This document shows positions 44,639 through 55,816 of a DNA stretch of 64,000 nt, piece after piece. The notes under the pieces are model-generated. The model saw nothing but the letters and a program-made list of their open reading frames with translations, had not been told where the DNA came from and did not search any database. Numbering within the stretch: the stretch's first letter is position 1; each line of letters begins with the position of its first letter. The DNA lies in contig JAUZTG010000029.1 of assembly GCA_030734395.1 (NCBI GenBank), positions 3,348,001 through 3,412,000 of the forward strand, read 5' to 3'. Source of the DNA: Sarocladium kiliense. Its lineage: Eukaryota; Ascomycota; Sordariomycetes; Hypocreales; Sarocladiaceae. A program made the position numbers and the translations under genes.

Positions 44639-47060
44639 CTAAGCACCCTCAAGGGCGGGAACATAGTTGTAGTTGAAATCAAGCAGGCCATCGAGCATCC
44701 AGTTTTGAGGATCGAAGAAGTCGTAGTTGGTGGTGTCACCGTAGCCTGCCATGCCTCCAATCATGCTGTTTGGCGCCGAGGACCCCCCAGTTGCAGACAT
44801 GCCCGTCGCCCCTGGAGTCAGCGAGCCGTTATTTGCTGAGAGGATGTTTGCTTGAGACAAGGTGTTCTGGGACGTCGGCGCCGCCATGAGCGTACTGTCG
44901 AGGTGTGTGGAAGAGGCTGAGGATTCGTTAGCTGAATCCGGGTTGGTGGCCTGCTTCAAGGCTGAAGGGCGTGTTAGCCTTGCGTCGTCTGCACAACGGC
45001 CGAAGCTGAACAGGACAACAAAACGTCACGGACAAGGCAACTTCCCCCAGGTATTAGTGGAAAGGTGTACTTACAATCAAGTGTGCCCCTTCCTTGGGCT
45101 TGGAATTCTTCCCTCCATCTCCAAACGGAGTCGAAGACATGGCTCATACTGTGTCTACAGCGCACTTTCAGCTGAAGGCTGTCGTCGACCTGGATGGCGC
45201 TGTCATCCAACGCATGGTTCTGGTTCTCGAGTCGAGCGCCGTTCCACATCTGAACCATGAGTTCGGCAAGACGCCACTGTAGATCATTGTTGACCACACT
45301 CGTTGCTCGCACAGCCCGGACGGTCTGGTGGAATAAAGTACGCCCACGCGGAAAGTCAATGATCTTGGCAAAGAATGAACGCATGAGCTTCAGCAAAGTA
45401 AAGGCTGCTGCAACGAGCATCTGCTGAATGTAGTTTGTCGCATAGCTAAGAATGCCGCCGCTGAGATCCCCTCGCGGCGAAGCACCCTTGTCAACCTCGA
45501 GCAGCTCGTCCAGGAAGCCGGTCGTTGCCCGCCACAAGGCCATGAGGTCATCCATATACCCTGGAGTCTTACTGGAATCGAAGAATCCTGTCAGTCTCAT
45601 ATGAAGACCGGCAGCTCGAAGGTGGAGATTGACAATTGGTCCCAGTTGCTGGGACTGAATGTGGGCAAACAGTTCCGCGTAGTCCCGGCGATAGACTCGG
45701 AGAAGCATAGCGCGGTGCTCGTCGCCAGCAACACCACGTGGATCGCTAGCGTTACTGTACATCTCCTTTGATACTTTATCACAGAATCGTTCGATCTGCA
45801 AGCGAGCTTCGAGTTCAGGGCTCAGGCGGAAAGCTTCTTGGTCCCCGGGCCGTAACACAAGTGTCCAGTCATACAAAGTAGACGCTGGCTGACCGTAGCC
45901 TGTGCCAACATTCTGCGCGACGATATTGCACACCGCCCATGTGGTAACCCGGTCTGACAGCTGCTCACGGTTCAGCTCGATCGATGTGCGGGAGAAGTCC
46001 TGAATGTGGTTCGGGCGATGCAAACCAATGCCAGTTGCAGTCTTCATCATGACGCCACACAGAATATGCGTTGGATCTGAAGTAGTCGTGCTGGTTGGCA
46101 GAGGCCATGTGCAAAGGAGGCACATTGCTTTGACGACATAATAGCTACTGGGTACTTCACCAATAGTAGTCCACAAAAACCTCGTCAATGGCCCTGAAAG
46201 ATGCGTCAATAGGTTGGGATTGTTTTGCGGGCTGAATCTCCTGGCAGCAACCGAGACGATTGCCCAAAAGAGTAGAGGATGTTGTTGATAGTACTGGTCA
46301 GGAGCCTGAGACGGATTGAGGAATGGGAGGAAAGGATGGTAGAACGCGAAGAACTCGTTGAAGAGGTGAGTGGTATTCTCATCGGTCAGCTGCACACCGC
46401 CAAGCTCGTGAGCGATTTGGGGCATGTTATACGAGCCCCCTCTCTTGAGATGGAGGAGCGAGGAGACAGCCTCTTCGGAGCCCATGAGGGAGGGATTGCG
46501 GGTGTGAGTGTATGGTGTGCTCTGCGCCAGAGGCGATTGTAAATCTTCCTCTTCGTCAGGTACAAAGCCCTGAAGCTGCGCGCGGTTCACGCTTCGTCGC
46601 AAACGTTCTATCTCCTTTTCCATTTCGGCATGCTTCGAGCGCTTGCCTATCCTTTTGAAGTTGGATTCGATCTTGCAGTCCAACTTCAGGCGATTGCAAC
46701 GAGAGCAGCTTTGAAAAGGTTCTTGAACGACATCGCAGCGAAGCTGTTTCAGAAAATGGCGTTAGTAACTCTTCGAACTAAACGTAGGCAAGGAACTAGA
46801 AATAATGTGAGCCACGTAGACAGACTTGCCTTTTGTTGACGGCATTCATTACAGGCACGCTTGACGCCTGGCTGCCTCTTCTTGTCATTGTCGCCATCAT
46901 GATCGTCGTTGTCGCTTCCGGGACTGCTCTCGTCCTTCAGACCAAGGCCAGTACTTCTCTTGCGCTTGAGCATGGTGTTGCTTCCACCATGGCGAGAGCT
47001 GACTGGGCTGGTCGGACTCATTGAGGCACCTCCGGGTGTCATGATGGAGGAGCGATCCAT
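44639..47060 (-). CDS. Zn2Cys6 transcription factor with fungal-specific regulatory domain (Leu3-like zinc cluster)
   Basis: There are three exons: 47060-46830, 46743-45075 and 44961-44639, giving 740 residues. The zinc cluster is C70-x2-C73-x6-C80-x9-C90-x2-C93-x6-C100, with KRACNECRQQKLRCD. Then comes a basic linker (FKRIGKRSKHAEMEKEIERL) leading into a short coiled coil. The middle region, about residues 170-560, is the fungal-specific transcription factor domain (FFAFYHPFLPFLNPS, ATGIGLHRPNH). The C-terminal exon is Ser/Asn-rich with acidic and aromatic patches, like an activation domain. Intron 1 (46744-46829) starts GCAAGT, a GC-AG intron; no nearby GT donor keeps the Cys spacing. The cluster resembles Leu3-type regulators, but target pathway and orthology are uncertain. 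It is the regulator nearest the metabolic genes at 49-58 kb. Confidence 0.92.
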
Positions 47061-49293
47061 GTGTCAAAGCAATTGGACAAAAGCCTCGGAGTGTTTCAGA
47101 CCAAGGACAAAGTGCTAGGTCACTTCTCGGAGTCGAGAACGCCGTGACGACGACGGGCTTAGAGCACCTGCGGGGGAGCAGCGTAGGGCGCGGGCATCGG
47201 GTGTCGAGGCCGATCAGGAACAGTGATTCGCATGTAATCGACGCGACGCTATCGATATTCTTTCAACGACAAATTATTGACAATCGAGTAGTGGCGGTGT
47301 GCGTAGATCTGGCGGCGTTGGAGATGTTGTCGCAAGTCGCAAACTGCACGAAGCTCGGGCGCCGAATGCGGAGGTGGGTTTCTGGAATTGGGAGGAAGAA
47401 AAAAGTTAGGCGTGAGTCGAGGGTGACTCGAGTATTCAAGCCACAGAAAGTGGCTGGCTCCTCTAAGATGGAGGGGGAGGGGAAAATAAGTCAGCGAAGA
47501 TGGAGCCTCGTGACGGGCGAAAGAGATCAATGAGTCGATAGTGTTGTTGAGAGAGAGAAGAGGGAATGGATGAAGTGTCGGCGAGACGGGGTGACTCGAT
47601 TCCAAAGCAACAGGCAAGAATGGCTGGGTGTCGCGCCCTTCCTCGCTCGTGGCTGCACCTGCCTACGCCTGCATGCACTTGTTACAGGCGTGCTCCGTAC
47701 AGCACCAAGGAAAGGGAAGGCGCACTGGGGGAATGGAGACTGTGGACAGTGAGCGAGAGGCTGACCGAGCCGGTGCAGGAGCGGTGCCGCACCCACCGTC
47801 GCTCCTGCTCCTCCAGCTCGGAGAGAGCGGGGAAAGAGGGGACCAGTGGTGGGACTACGCATCTGTGATTGGCCTGGTCAACGTGACTCCCAATCACGTG
47901 CAAGTTGGGTGCGATCCAATGGGGAAGGCGCGAACACGGAAGCCCCTGCTCTTGTGCAGCTTCCCTGGCTCCGGCCTCGCCCTTGTGCATCGGCAATGAG
48001 ATGACTTCGATGTTTGGAGCTCAATCGAAAAGAGACGATGCTCATAGACACAAGTCGGCAGCGTAGGGCTTTTGGGTTCCGTTCCTGAGTGCCACTGTCG
48101 ATTGATCCCTAGTCAGGTGGCGCGCCACGAGGCCGGTGCGCGGCCTGAGGTTGATTTACCCCCCCTCCAATTGGAAGACGCGAGGACGTGCTTTTCTCCA
48201 AGCGGAGTCACACTGGGAACCGGTGCGACCTTTTGCAGACGACGGCGTGGTGGAGCACTGGAACCACTGCAGCAACCTTACATCTGCTCCAGTCTAGGTA
48301 AGACAAAGCAGCTTTCGTCTAAGGCTGTGGAAAACTCCGAAGCTCACCCAAAACGCCGCCAGGTTCTGCCGAGCCAGCTATCAAAGATAAAGACTCAACT
48401 TGATCGGATCACATCACCGCCAGGCCGTCGTTCCATCTCTCGATCACTTTGCGCTGGTTGACAGCGACAATTGTCCACCATAGTGCCTTCGGGCTCCTCC
48501 TCTTTCGCTATGGGCCAACCGACGGAGAATATGCCTCGGGCCCCAGTTCCAATGGTTATCAAACCAGCCCCAGCTTCTGCCACTCATGTAACACACTCTA
48601 CCAGGACGTCTCGCGCGGAGATCCAGGTGGTACTTCCTGAAAACATGCAACAGCCAGGTGAGTGTCTTCACAGCATATATACATCGAGTATCGCAATGGC
48701 CAGCATGAACTAAACTTATGGTAGAGGTCGTCCGTATCAACACACAAGCAGTCGCACAACCGTTCCTTGAACCTTCGTCGCTCAAGAAGTAGATGAAACA
48801 TTCAAGACTCTTGACAAACGCCACCAACGGTCAAGTCCACAAATCAGGGTCCAAACTCTCGAAGGCTTCCTCGTCTCAATCACTTTGCTCGAAGCTACTA
48901 CTAGCGCCCGCTCAGCCTTGGCTGTGCCTGGCGACGATCGGACCTTTGACGCCGACATCGGTCAGCATCAGGAATCTATCAAATGCTTCGCGTGCCAACT
49001 ACATCTTGCGTGGACCTGCTTCGGTGGCATGCCTAGTCCTAGCATAAATCCATCCCACCCACCTAGTCCTCGGGCGGAGGCCATCAACTCCCTAGCAAAG
49101 CTGCCGTGGTGCGGGGTCTGCGCGCGAAATCAATGCTAATGACGCAGACCAAGTTTCAATTTGGCACAATATGGGACACTGGATGATCCGTTGCCCCAGA
49201 GGCTTTCCATTTAAGGGAGACGCAGTCCTTTACGGGCCTCTCAGTCACTTTGACACCGGCTAACCTCCTTCGAATTCGAGAAAAACTCGCGAA
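47061..49293. other. Intergenic region between the Zn2Cys6 gene and the aldehyde dehydrogenase
   Basis: This is the shared 5' flank of two divergent genes. Apart from a possible 71-residue, two-exon gene at 48510-48792, nothing here is supported. Open frames at 47249-47999 lie in GA/CT-rich sequence upstream of the regulator and have no motifs. Confidence 0.5.
48510..48792 (+). CDS. Possible small spliced gene, 71 residues, unknown
   Basis: The exons would be 48510-48657 and 48725-48792. The proposed intron has GTGAGT, an ACTAAAC branch-like sequence and GGTAG, and joins two frames into a 71-residue product starting MGQPTENMPRAPVPMVI and ending FLEPSSLKK before TAG. It is Pro/Ala/Thr-rich, has no membrane span and matches no family I know. 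Good splice signals and an immediate stop after the second exon are the only support. It could also be the 3' end of a longer gene, since TTGACAG at 48458-48464 could act as an acceptor. Confidence 0.35.
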
Positions 49294-50796
49294 ATGTCAG
49301 AACTTAAAGCATCAAATGGTCAATCGACCCACACCGTTCCACTCCTCATCAATGGAGAGGACGTTTCGTGCGATCGCACTTTCGAGGTCACATCGCCCGT
49401 GACCCTCAAGGTCTCACATCGCTGCTGCAGTGCCGGCGTTACTGAAGCAGAGAAGGCGGTTCAAGCAGCGGCAGATGCGTTGCCAAAATGGCGACAAACT
49501 CCTCCAATCGAGCGACGCAACATCTTCCTGAAGGCCGCCGAGTTGATGGAAAAGAGGCGTGAAGAGTTGGTTGGATACATGCTCCAGGAAACGGGAGACG
49601 TTGAGTCATGGTGCCACTTCAACTTGGACGTTGCAATCGACTTCATCAAGGATGTTGCTGGCCGTTGCGGAACCATTGAGGGTGCTATCCCGCAGACGAT
49701 GGACCCGAACCTCACCGGGCTGGTTGTCAAAGAGCCCTACGGAGTTGTGCTGTCGATCGCACCCTGGTTGGTCACCGCGGTCCAATGATCGCAACCCTTT
49801 CTGACTTTCATTAGGAACGCTCCATACATCCTTGGTACACGGTCCGTTTGCTTTCCCCTTGGGGCAGGCAACACCGTTGTATTGAAGGCGACCGAACTTG
49901 CGCCGAGAACAATGTGGGGAATAGCTTCAGTTTTCAACGAAGCTGGCATTCCCAAAGGCGCTCTGAACATGATCGCGACTGAGCCCTCGATGGCTGCAGA
50001 AGTGACCACCTCCCTGGTATCCAACTCGCACGTCAAGAAAATCAACTTCACTGGCAGCACTGCAGTGGGTCGCATCATTGGCAAGCTCGCTGGCGAGCAC
50101 CTCAAGCCAATGGTTCAAGAACTTGGAGGCAAGGCACCTGCAATCGTGTGGGAAGATGCTGACCTTGAGGCCGCTGCTAAGCAGTGTGCTTTGGGGGCTT
50201 TCCTCAACGCCGGCCAGGTCTGCATGTCCACAGAGCGCATCATCGTCCACAAGGCAATCGCAAAAAGGTTCAAAGAGATTTTCGCGGCCACTTCGCAGAA
50301 GATTTTCGATTCTGGTTCAGGGGCACCGCTTTTGATTAATGCTGCCGCGGTTGAAAAGAACCGCAAGCTTGTTAAAGATGCGACGTCCAAGGGGGCCTCT
50401 CTCGTGTACGGAAGCCCGGATGACACTGAGTCAATTCCTACTCGGATGCGGCCAATCATTCTCCAGAATGTCAATCGCGACATGAACATTTACTACGGCG
50501 AGTCGTTTGGGCCGACAGTATCATTGTTCGAGGTTGAGACAGAGGAAGAAGCCATCGAGATGGCAAACGATACCGAATATGGCCTCACCTCTGCCGTTTT
50601 CACGGAGAACCTCAAAACCGGGCTGCGCTTTGCAAGGGCAATTGAAACTGGTGCGGTGCATATCAATGGCATGAGCATTCACGATGAGAGTGCTTTACCG
50701 CATGGAGGTGCGAAGGCCAGTGGTTACGGACGATTTAATGCCGCCCATGGCTTGGAGGAATGGGTTCGTACGAAGACGATCACGTTCAAGAACTGA
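49294..50796 (+). CDS. NAD(P)-dependent aldehyde dehydrogenase (aromatic-aldehyde/salicylaldehyde type)
   Basis: This enzyme oxidises an aldehyde to the carboxylic acid with NAD(P)+. There are two exons, 49294-49766 and 49815-50796, giving 484 residues. The intron starts GTTGGT, a weak donor, but splicing restores the conserved SIAPWNAPYILGTR motif with the catalytic Asn159. Lys182 lies in the KATE cofactor motif, FTGST is at about 236-240, Glu260 is in QELGGKAP, and the nucleophile Cys294 is in NAGQVCMS. The C-terminal part, HGGAKASGYGRF, resembles salicylaldehyde and vanillin dehydrogenases. No targeting signal is evident, so it is probably cytosolic. It is convergent with the EthD gene, 226 bp away. 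Substrate specificity is inferred from overall resemblance only. Confidence 0.94.
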
Positions 50797-51022
50797 ATGC
50801 ATTGGACCAGCTCAGCCGTGCGAAATCGTAGCAGCTACCAACGTCATCAATTGAGCAATTATTCATTCCATCACATTGGAACATTGGCTACAATTTCGGA
50901 GTCAATATGGTTTTGCAGCCTAACTCGGGCATCTTGTCTCGCTCCTTTATTACCAATGCTTATGCTCATTTAGCATTTCTCATCTCGCCACTCACGAGCG
51001 CTGCCGATACGACCTGCCGGAA

Positions 51023-51451
51023 CTACTGCAAGTAGACCCCCTTCACCCACTCTGAGAACTTCGCCTCATCCTCGGCAATGATCTTCCCAAACTCCGGGTC
51101 CTCGAAAAATGCCCAGTTCGCATCGAAGTGCTCCTTGTCCCTCCACGTCAAGACCGCAACAGCGTCGAAGTCAAAGTCGGCTTGATCGCCGCCCATGAAG
51201 AGGTTGGCAGGCCAGGCGAGGTTGCCGTCTTCTGGATCGACGGGGGCATCGGGATCGTGGGTTCGAGAGACGTAGTGGCGGACGTGAGAGACCGGAAAGG
51301 TGTCGCCAGTAAGGTTCTTCATGAGAGGGATGTGGACGTTCTCATAGTGGAATTTGTACTCTGCAGGGGTAATATCTTGTCTCCGACGGCCGAGCATAAG
51401 GACTTGGAAGCCAGTTTGGGCGATTGGAAGAGCGCGAGGGAGGAGCTTCAT
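51023..51451 (-). CDS. EthD-domain protein (dimeric alpha/beta barrel)
   Basis: A single-exon gene of 142 residues starting MKLLPRALPIAQTGFQVL at 51449-51451. The open frame continues upstream to 51958, but that extension is basic and non-conserved. The EthD signature is visible: TPAEYKFHYENVHIPLMKNL at about residues 30-50, an Asp/Phe-rich central strand (DFDFDAVAVLTWRDKEHFDA) and the closing EDEAKFSEWVKG. EthD proteins are small ferredoxin-like dimers. Fungal members sit in polyketide clusters, where some act as dehydratases or cyclases, and bacterial ones in ether-degradation operons. Which reaction applies here cannot be read from the sequence. It lies tail-to-tail with the aldehyde dehydrogenase. 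Confidence 0.9.
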   Translation of the reverse strand: MKLLPRALPIAQTGFQVLMLGRRRQDITPAEYKFHYENVHIPLMKNLTGDTFPVSHVRHYVSRTHDPDAPVDPEDGNLAWPANLFMGGDQADFDFDAVAVLTWRDKEHFDANWAFFEDPEFGKIIAEDEAKFSEWVKGVYLQ

Positions 51452-52279
51452 TGTTTCTTTCTGAAGGAGGCGAGATGTTGTATTGTCTCTAGCTGAGAAA
51501 TAAAGCTGAGGGGGGAGGTGGGCGACACGTCCAGAGAGACGAGCGCCTCGACGGGCTTTTGTACAGGAACCCAGTGGCGTGACAAGATCTGATTTGATCC
51601 TGCTCCATTGCAGCGCATATGCACGTGGACTTTGCCGAGTGAACTTCGCTGCGTATGCGACATGCAGAGCCGGGAACATGGACTCGAATGGGGGCGAGGT
51701 TAATATGCAGTTGGCGTATAGTTTGCCCCTTCTGGGCTTGCGCCTCCGCTCTCGCCGAAATCGCAGCCAGGATGTAGATATGAATGGAAAGTCATTTTGC
51801 CTATTTAGACGTGGGCGGAGAGAGGGATTTCCCTCCATTGATATTCTTCGTGGCGAATTGTCTGCGGTTGTCGATAGCATCTCTGGGGGGTCCTCTCGAT
51901 ATGTTAGTTTCATAGGTACGAAGAACGGCCTTGTTGGCATATCAGTACATGCTGGCAAGCGGTCCAGGTCCTAATAGACCAAGCGGCAGTAATGTCTACC
52001 AGCGCCCTGCAGCCCGGGCTCAGGGTTCATGCTGCATCCCCCGCCTTGCATGAATGCATGGCGCATCCTACGAACGGGCGGTGTAAGTCAGGCAGACTTG
52101 GCTTCATGCGTCTATTGTTCATAGACATTTGGGCGATCGTGAATGAAGACTGCTGTTAGGGCGGCAGGTGTTCGTGCCGCGACGCATTCCGCATGTCCTC
52201 GACTTGCCGACCCTGGCTGTTATTTGAGTCATTATTTTGCTGCCATCCTCGTTGCCATTCTAGCTACTGTTCTACAATA

Positions 52280-52381
52280 ATGTTGAACAGTGATATTACT
52301 GTCCTTGCAGCTCTGTTCTTCGCAATTTTCCTGCTTTTCTACTTTATAGTTATCTCTAATCACACAGTCCCAACGCCTTAG
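52280..52381 (+). CDS. Possible 33-residue single-span membrane microprotein
   Basis: The frame ATG 52280 to TAG 52381 encodes a peptide starting MLNSDITVLAALFF with one continuous hydrophobic span at residues 7-25 and a short polar tail, SNHTVPTP. The layout resembles Ost4-type oligosaccharyltransferase microproteins (short polar start, one span, about 35 residues), but the conserved Ost4 tail is not evident. The frame is open upstream to an ATG at 52193, which would give 62 residues with a Cys-rich start. A chance hydrophobic ORF is quite possible. Confidence 0.25.
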   Translation: MLNSDITVLAALFFAIFLLFYFIVISNHTVPTP

Positions 52382-53488
52382 AATCGACAAAGGTTGAGTA
52401 TGAAAGTGGCGCCTTGTTCTCAGCCACAACCACCACAGTTTGGAATCAAAGACAGCATGTAAAAATAAGACTCACATATATGATTACATTTTGGAACTTC
52501 TGAGGCTTGTGCCCAGAGCATTGATCTTGTATAGGGTAGGCGACACTGAAGGGTCAAAATGGATCATGTCATTTCTAGACTCGAGGCCGAAGGAAAAGTA
52601 ATAAGCTGTGAAACATCCACATAGCTCATCCGACGCTTTCCGTCTCTGCTAAAACTCAGAGCTCTGCAAAGCGCGCCAAGGTAATGTCCATTCCTCGTCT
52701 GCCAAGTGCGCCATGGTTTGCCAAGTGTTGGCATTGGTTGACTACCGATATCAAAACATATAACAGTCGACCTTGTGACATATATCTCGATGACGCTCCT
52801 GGAGCGACAAGAAAAGGAATCACGCATCTCTTTCATCTGAGCTATGTGTAGCAGATCAGATTGTACACATGCTTATCTTCTGCATGTTTGTAATCCAAAA
52901 ACTGCTCCAGCTTAGATACTATGGGCAGAGAGATATCACTTGTAGCCCCCGAGAAATGGAAAACTCGTCTACTGTGAATATGCGAATAGAAGTTAAATCG
53001 TGATCACAAGCAGCTGAATATCTTGGTGCGATCAGATTCCTACCGAACCTTGGATGGGTACTGTAACTCCTGTCCGACACGATCCCTGGTGGTTCTTTCG
53101 GGAGTTACCCGAGTCAAACAAACACCACCCGGCGTCAACTTGATTGATCGATTCCATCGCCGGGGTAAGTCATTATCTTGCCTCGTGTGCCTTCCTTCAC
53201 TGGGTAAGCCATAGTTGCTTGGTAATGCCTTGGTATATGACCTGCGTGGTGCAATCAGGAATAACAAGGAGGCATGCTACCAGTCAAATGATTCAACTGT
53301 GGCTAGGGCTCTGCACAAGGTGCTTTGGGTAGTATGTCGGACGAAGGATAAAGTCTCGTACGAGACGCCGATCGGCCACAATCCCGACAACAGCTTGCAA
53401 TAATTCGCATCCTTCAGCCAATCCGACTGCTGGTCCTAGATGTTGGCTCCGCTGTAAACCCGGCCATCAATCCGAACCAGCCCAAGTC

Positions 53489-53668
53489 GGTGCCCGGCAC
53501 CACCCTAAAGTGACTAGGAATGGGTCTGGGTTCTTCCCCAGGATGGATTAACGTTGAATGTTTGCCCCAGTTCTACCCCATAATCGTGATTCCTGCCACG
53601 GGACTGCGACTACATCCCCGCGTTGGGGCCCCGGACGAACGTGTATAAACCAGAGCCAGTGCCTGGGG
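53489..53668 (+). promoter_or_regulatory. Transporter promoter: palindrome, CreA-like sites and TATA box
   Basis: A perfect palindrome, GGTGCC-C-GGCACC, lies at 53489-53501. Three matches to the CreA/Mig1 consensus SYGGRG occur at 53536-53541 (minus), 53616-53621 (minus) and 53663-53668 (plus). TATAAA is at 53644-53649, 121 bp before the start codon. CreA sites are short and degenerate, so chance matches are possible. Their clustering in front of a sugar transporter fits carbon catabolite repression. Confidence 0.45.
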
Positions 53669-53769
53669 ATCCAAGAATGGGCATGTCGGCGCACCCTATG
53701 TACACAGTCACACAGTCGTGTCACGCATCTCTTGGGACTTTCATCTCATCCTGAAGAGAGATCGACAAG

Positions 53770-55482
53770 ATGAACACCATCATTGAGTTCTTCAAGCCAA
53801 AAACGACCAAGGTCGCACACTTCAGCACCTTCCAGAACAACACCAATCCGACGTGGTATAAAGATGCTGGCCTTCGGAAGAATGTGCTGCACTGCATCGG
53901 CCTCTACTTCTGTGTCTTCTACCTCGGCTTCGATGCGTCCCTCATGAACGGCCTTCAAGCTATTCCCGAATGGCAAGAATATTTCGATAACCCGTCCGGT
54001 AGCATCCTTGGCTTCATCTCCGCCAGCTTGTTCCTCCCGGCCATTATCACGCCGTTCTTTGCCTCTTGGATCAGTGATAAATGGGGACGGAAATGGGCAT
54101 TGGCCATTGGATCAATTCTTCTGATCCTCGGTGCTTTCCTTAATGCTTTCGCTACCGACATTGGCATGTTTATCGGTGGCCGAGTCATCATCGGTGCAGC
54201 AGGCCCCTTCGGAAAAATTACTGGCATCGCCTTGCTTCAGGAGCTCGCTCATCCCCGTCTGAGACCATATATCGCCACAGCTTACTACTCAAACTATTAC
54301 TTCGGCCAAATCGCAGCAGCGTGGTTCTGCTTTGGAACACTTGCCTGGCATCCCACTGACTGGAGGTGGCGCGCCCCTTGTCTGTTCCAAGCTGCGGCCC
54401 CTGCAGTCGTCCTTGTACACCTTCTTTTCATCCCTGAAAGCCCTCGCTGGCTCATCAAGAATGATCGCTCGGAGCAAGCCCTGAAGGTGCTAGCTGACGA
54501 GCACGCCAACGGCGATCAGAATGATGAACTTGTGCGGTACGAGTATGGAGAGATCTGCCAGGCCATCGACATGGAGAAGGAGACTCAGAACAGCAAGTAT
54601 TCGGATTTCTTCAAGACACCCGGCAACAGGCGCAGACTTCTTGTCTTGATTACCATGGGAACTGGCTCCAACTGGGTTGGCAACGGTATCATCGCTTACT
54701 ACCTTTCCCCGGCGCTCAAGCTTGTGGGCATCACCAACTCAACCGATATCGCTGGCATTAACGGAGGTCTAGCCGTATGGTCGTTGCTGTGGGCTTACAC
54801 CGGAGCCATGTCGGCTGAGCGTGTTGGTCGCAGGTTCCTCTGGATCACTGGCACGGCTGGCATGTGCGCTACCTACATTGTCATGACTGGTCTGAGTGGT
54901 TCTTTTGCCGCCAAACCTACGCACTCTGTTGGCCTTGCCGTGGTGCCCATGATGTTCATCTTCAAAACATTCTACTGCATGAGCTGGAGCCCTCTGCCTT
55001 TCGCCTACGGTGCAGAGATCCTGCCGTACAGCTTGAGACTGAAGGGTCTTGGAATTGAGCTGAGTGTTCAGAGTGTTGCTTTGACCTTCAACCAATGGGT
55101 CAACCCAGTCGCCCTCGAGGCAATGGCTTGGAAGTAGTAAGTGCTTTCCCGTTCTACATGTGACGCATGTCAGCTAATTCGTCCTAGTTACATCGTGTAC
55201 ATTGCGCTTATTGCCATGTACCTAGTCTTGATCATCTTCTTCTTCCCTGAAACCAGGTACGTTCTCTTGCTCTCGCGCGATATGCGGCATAAGACTAACA
55301 GAGGCTACAGGGGTATGACGATTGAGCAGATCGGAGTCCTCTTTGATACGGGACGGAAAGGTGATGCCGATGCGGCAGCCGCTGCACTTGACACGGGCGT
55401 GGCTGGAAAGGAGGCAGCGATGAGGGAAGATGTTGATCAAGCTGAGAAGCAGCCTCACACGAATGTTGCCCACAAGGAGTAG
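53770..55482 (+). CDS. MFS sugar transporter (hexose/lactose-permease-like)
   Basis: This is a plasma-membrane proton-coupled sugar importer of the major facilitator superfamily. There are three exons: 53770-55136, 55188-55256 and 55311-55482, giving 535 residues. Twelve spans can be traced, with family motifs SDKWGRKWALAIG after the second span, RVIIGAAGPFGK, PESPRWLIKNDRSEQAL before the central loop, AERVGRRFLW, and PETRGMTIEQIG after the last span. Both introns lie near the 3' end, and the final PETRG motif is restored only by splicing intron 2. The C-terminal tail is charged and Ala-rich. It resembles fungal lactose-permease-like transporters, but substrate cannot be assigned. It is convergent with the D-2-hydroxyacid dehydrogenase. 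Confidence 0.95.
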
Positions 55483-55816
55483 ACAAATGTTGCACGTACT
55501 TCATGAGGGACCCGAAGATGCGAAGTTCTTGATGTCCATGTACATTACAAAGTACAAGTGACGTGAGTGTTGCGCCGCACAAAGAGATCAGTCAGAAAAG
55601 TCTATAAATTGGAGTGCCTGATCGGATTTAAGAGTGCAATTGCAGCCAAGCCTTCTCTTCCTATGATAAGAGCCCGGCAGTCTACGTGACAGGAGAAATG
55701 GTTTCGATGCTTCGCGGTACAGCCAGTTTGCCGATTCCTCAACGTCCGCAATGCAATGGAACGGCGAGGGCGTGATGCAAGTGTGCGAGTATCTTGTATT
55801 GTTCTATCATTGTTCG
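55483..55816. other. Convergent 3' region between transporter and hydroxyacid dehydrogenase
   Basis: 334 bp between two convergent stop codons. I see nothing beyond likely 3' UTRs. Confidence 0.6.

Larger units (their letters stand above)
51452..53769. other. Intergenic region, 2.3 kb, between EthD gene and sugar transporter
   Basis: Divergent 5' flanks. It includes a possible membrane microprotein (52280-52381) and the promoter elements of the transporter (53489-53668). The sequence at 52400-53050 is AT-richer than the surroundings. No other gene is supported. Confidence 0.5.

Noticed and set aside
51452..51958. N-terminal extension of the EthD gene
   Set aside because: The frame is open, but the sequence is basic and unlike EthD proteins. 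The ATG at 51449-51451 gives the usual family length.
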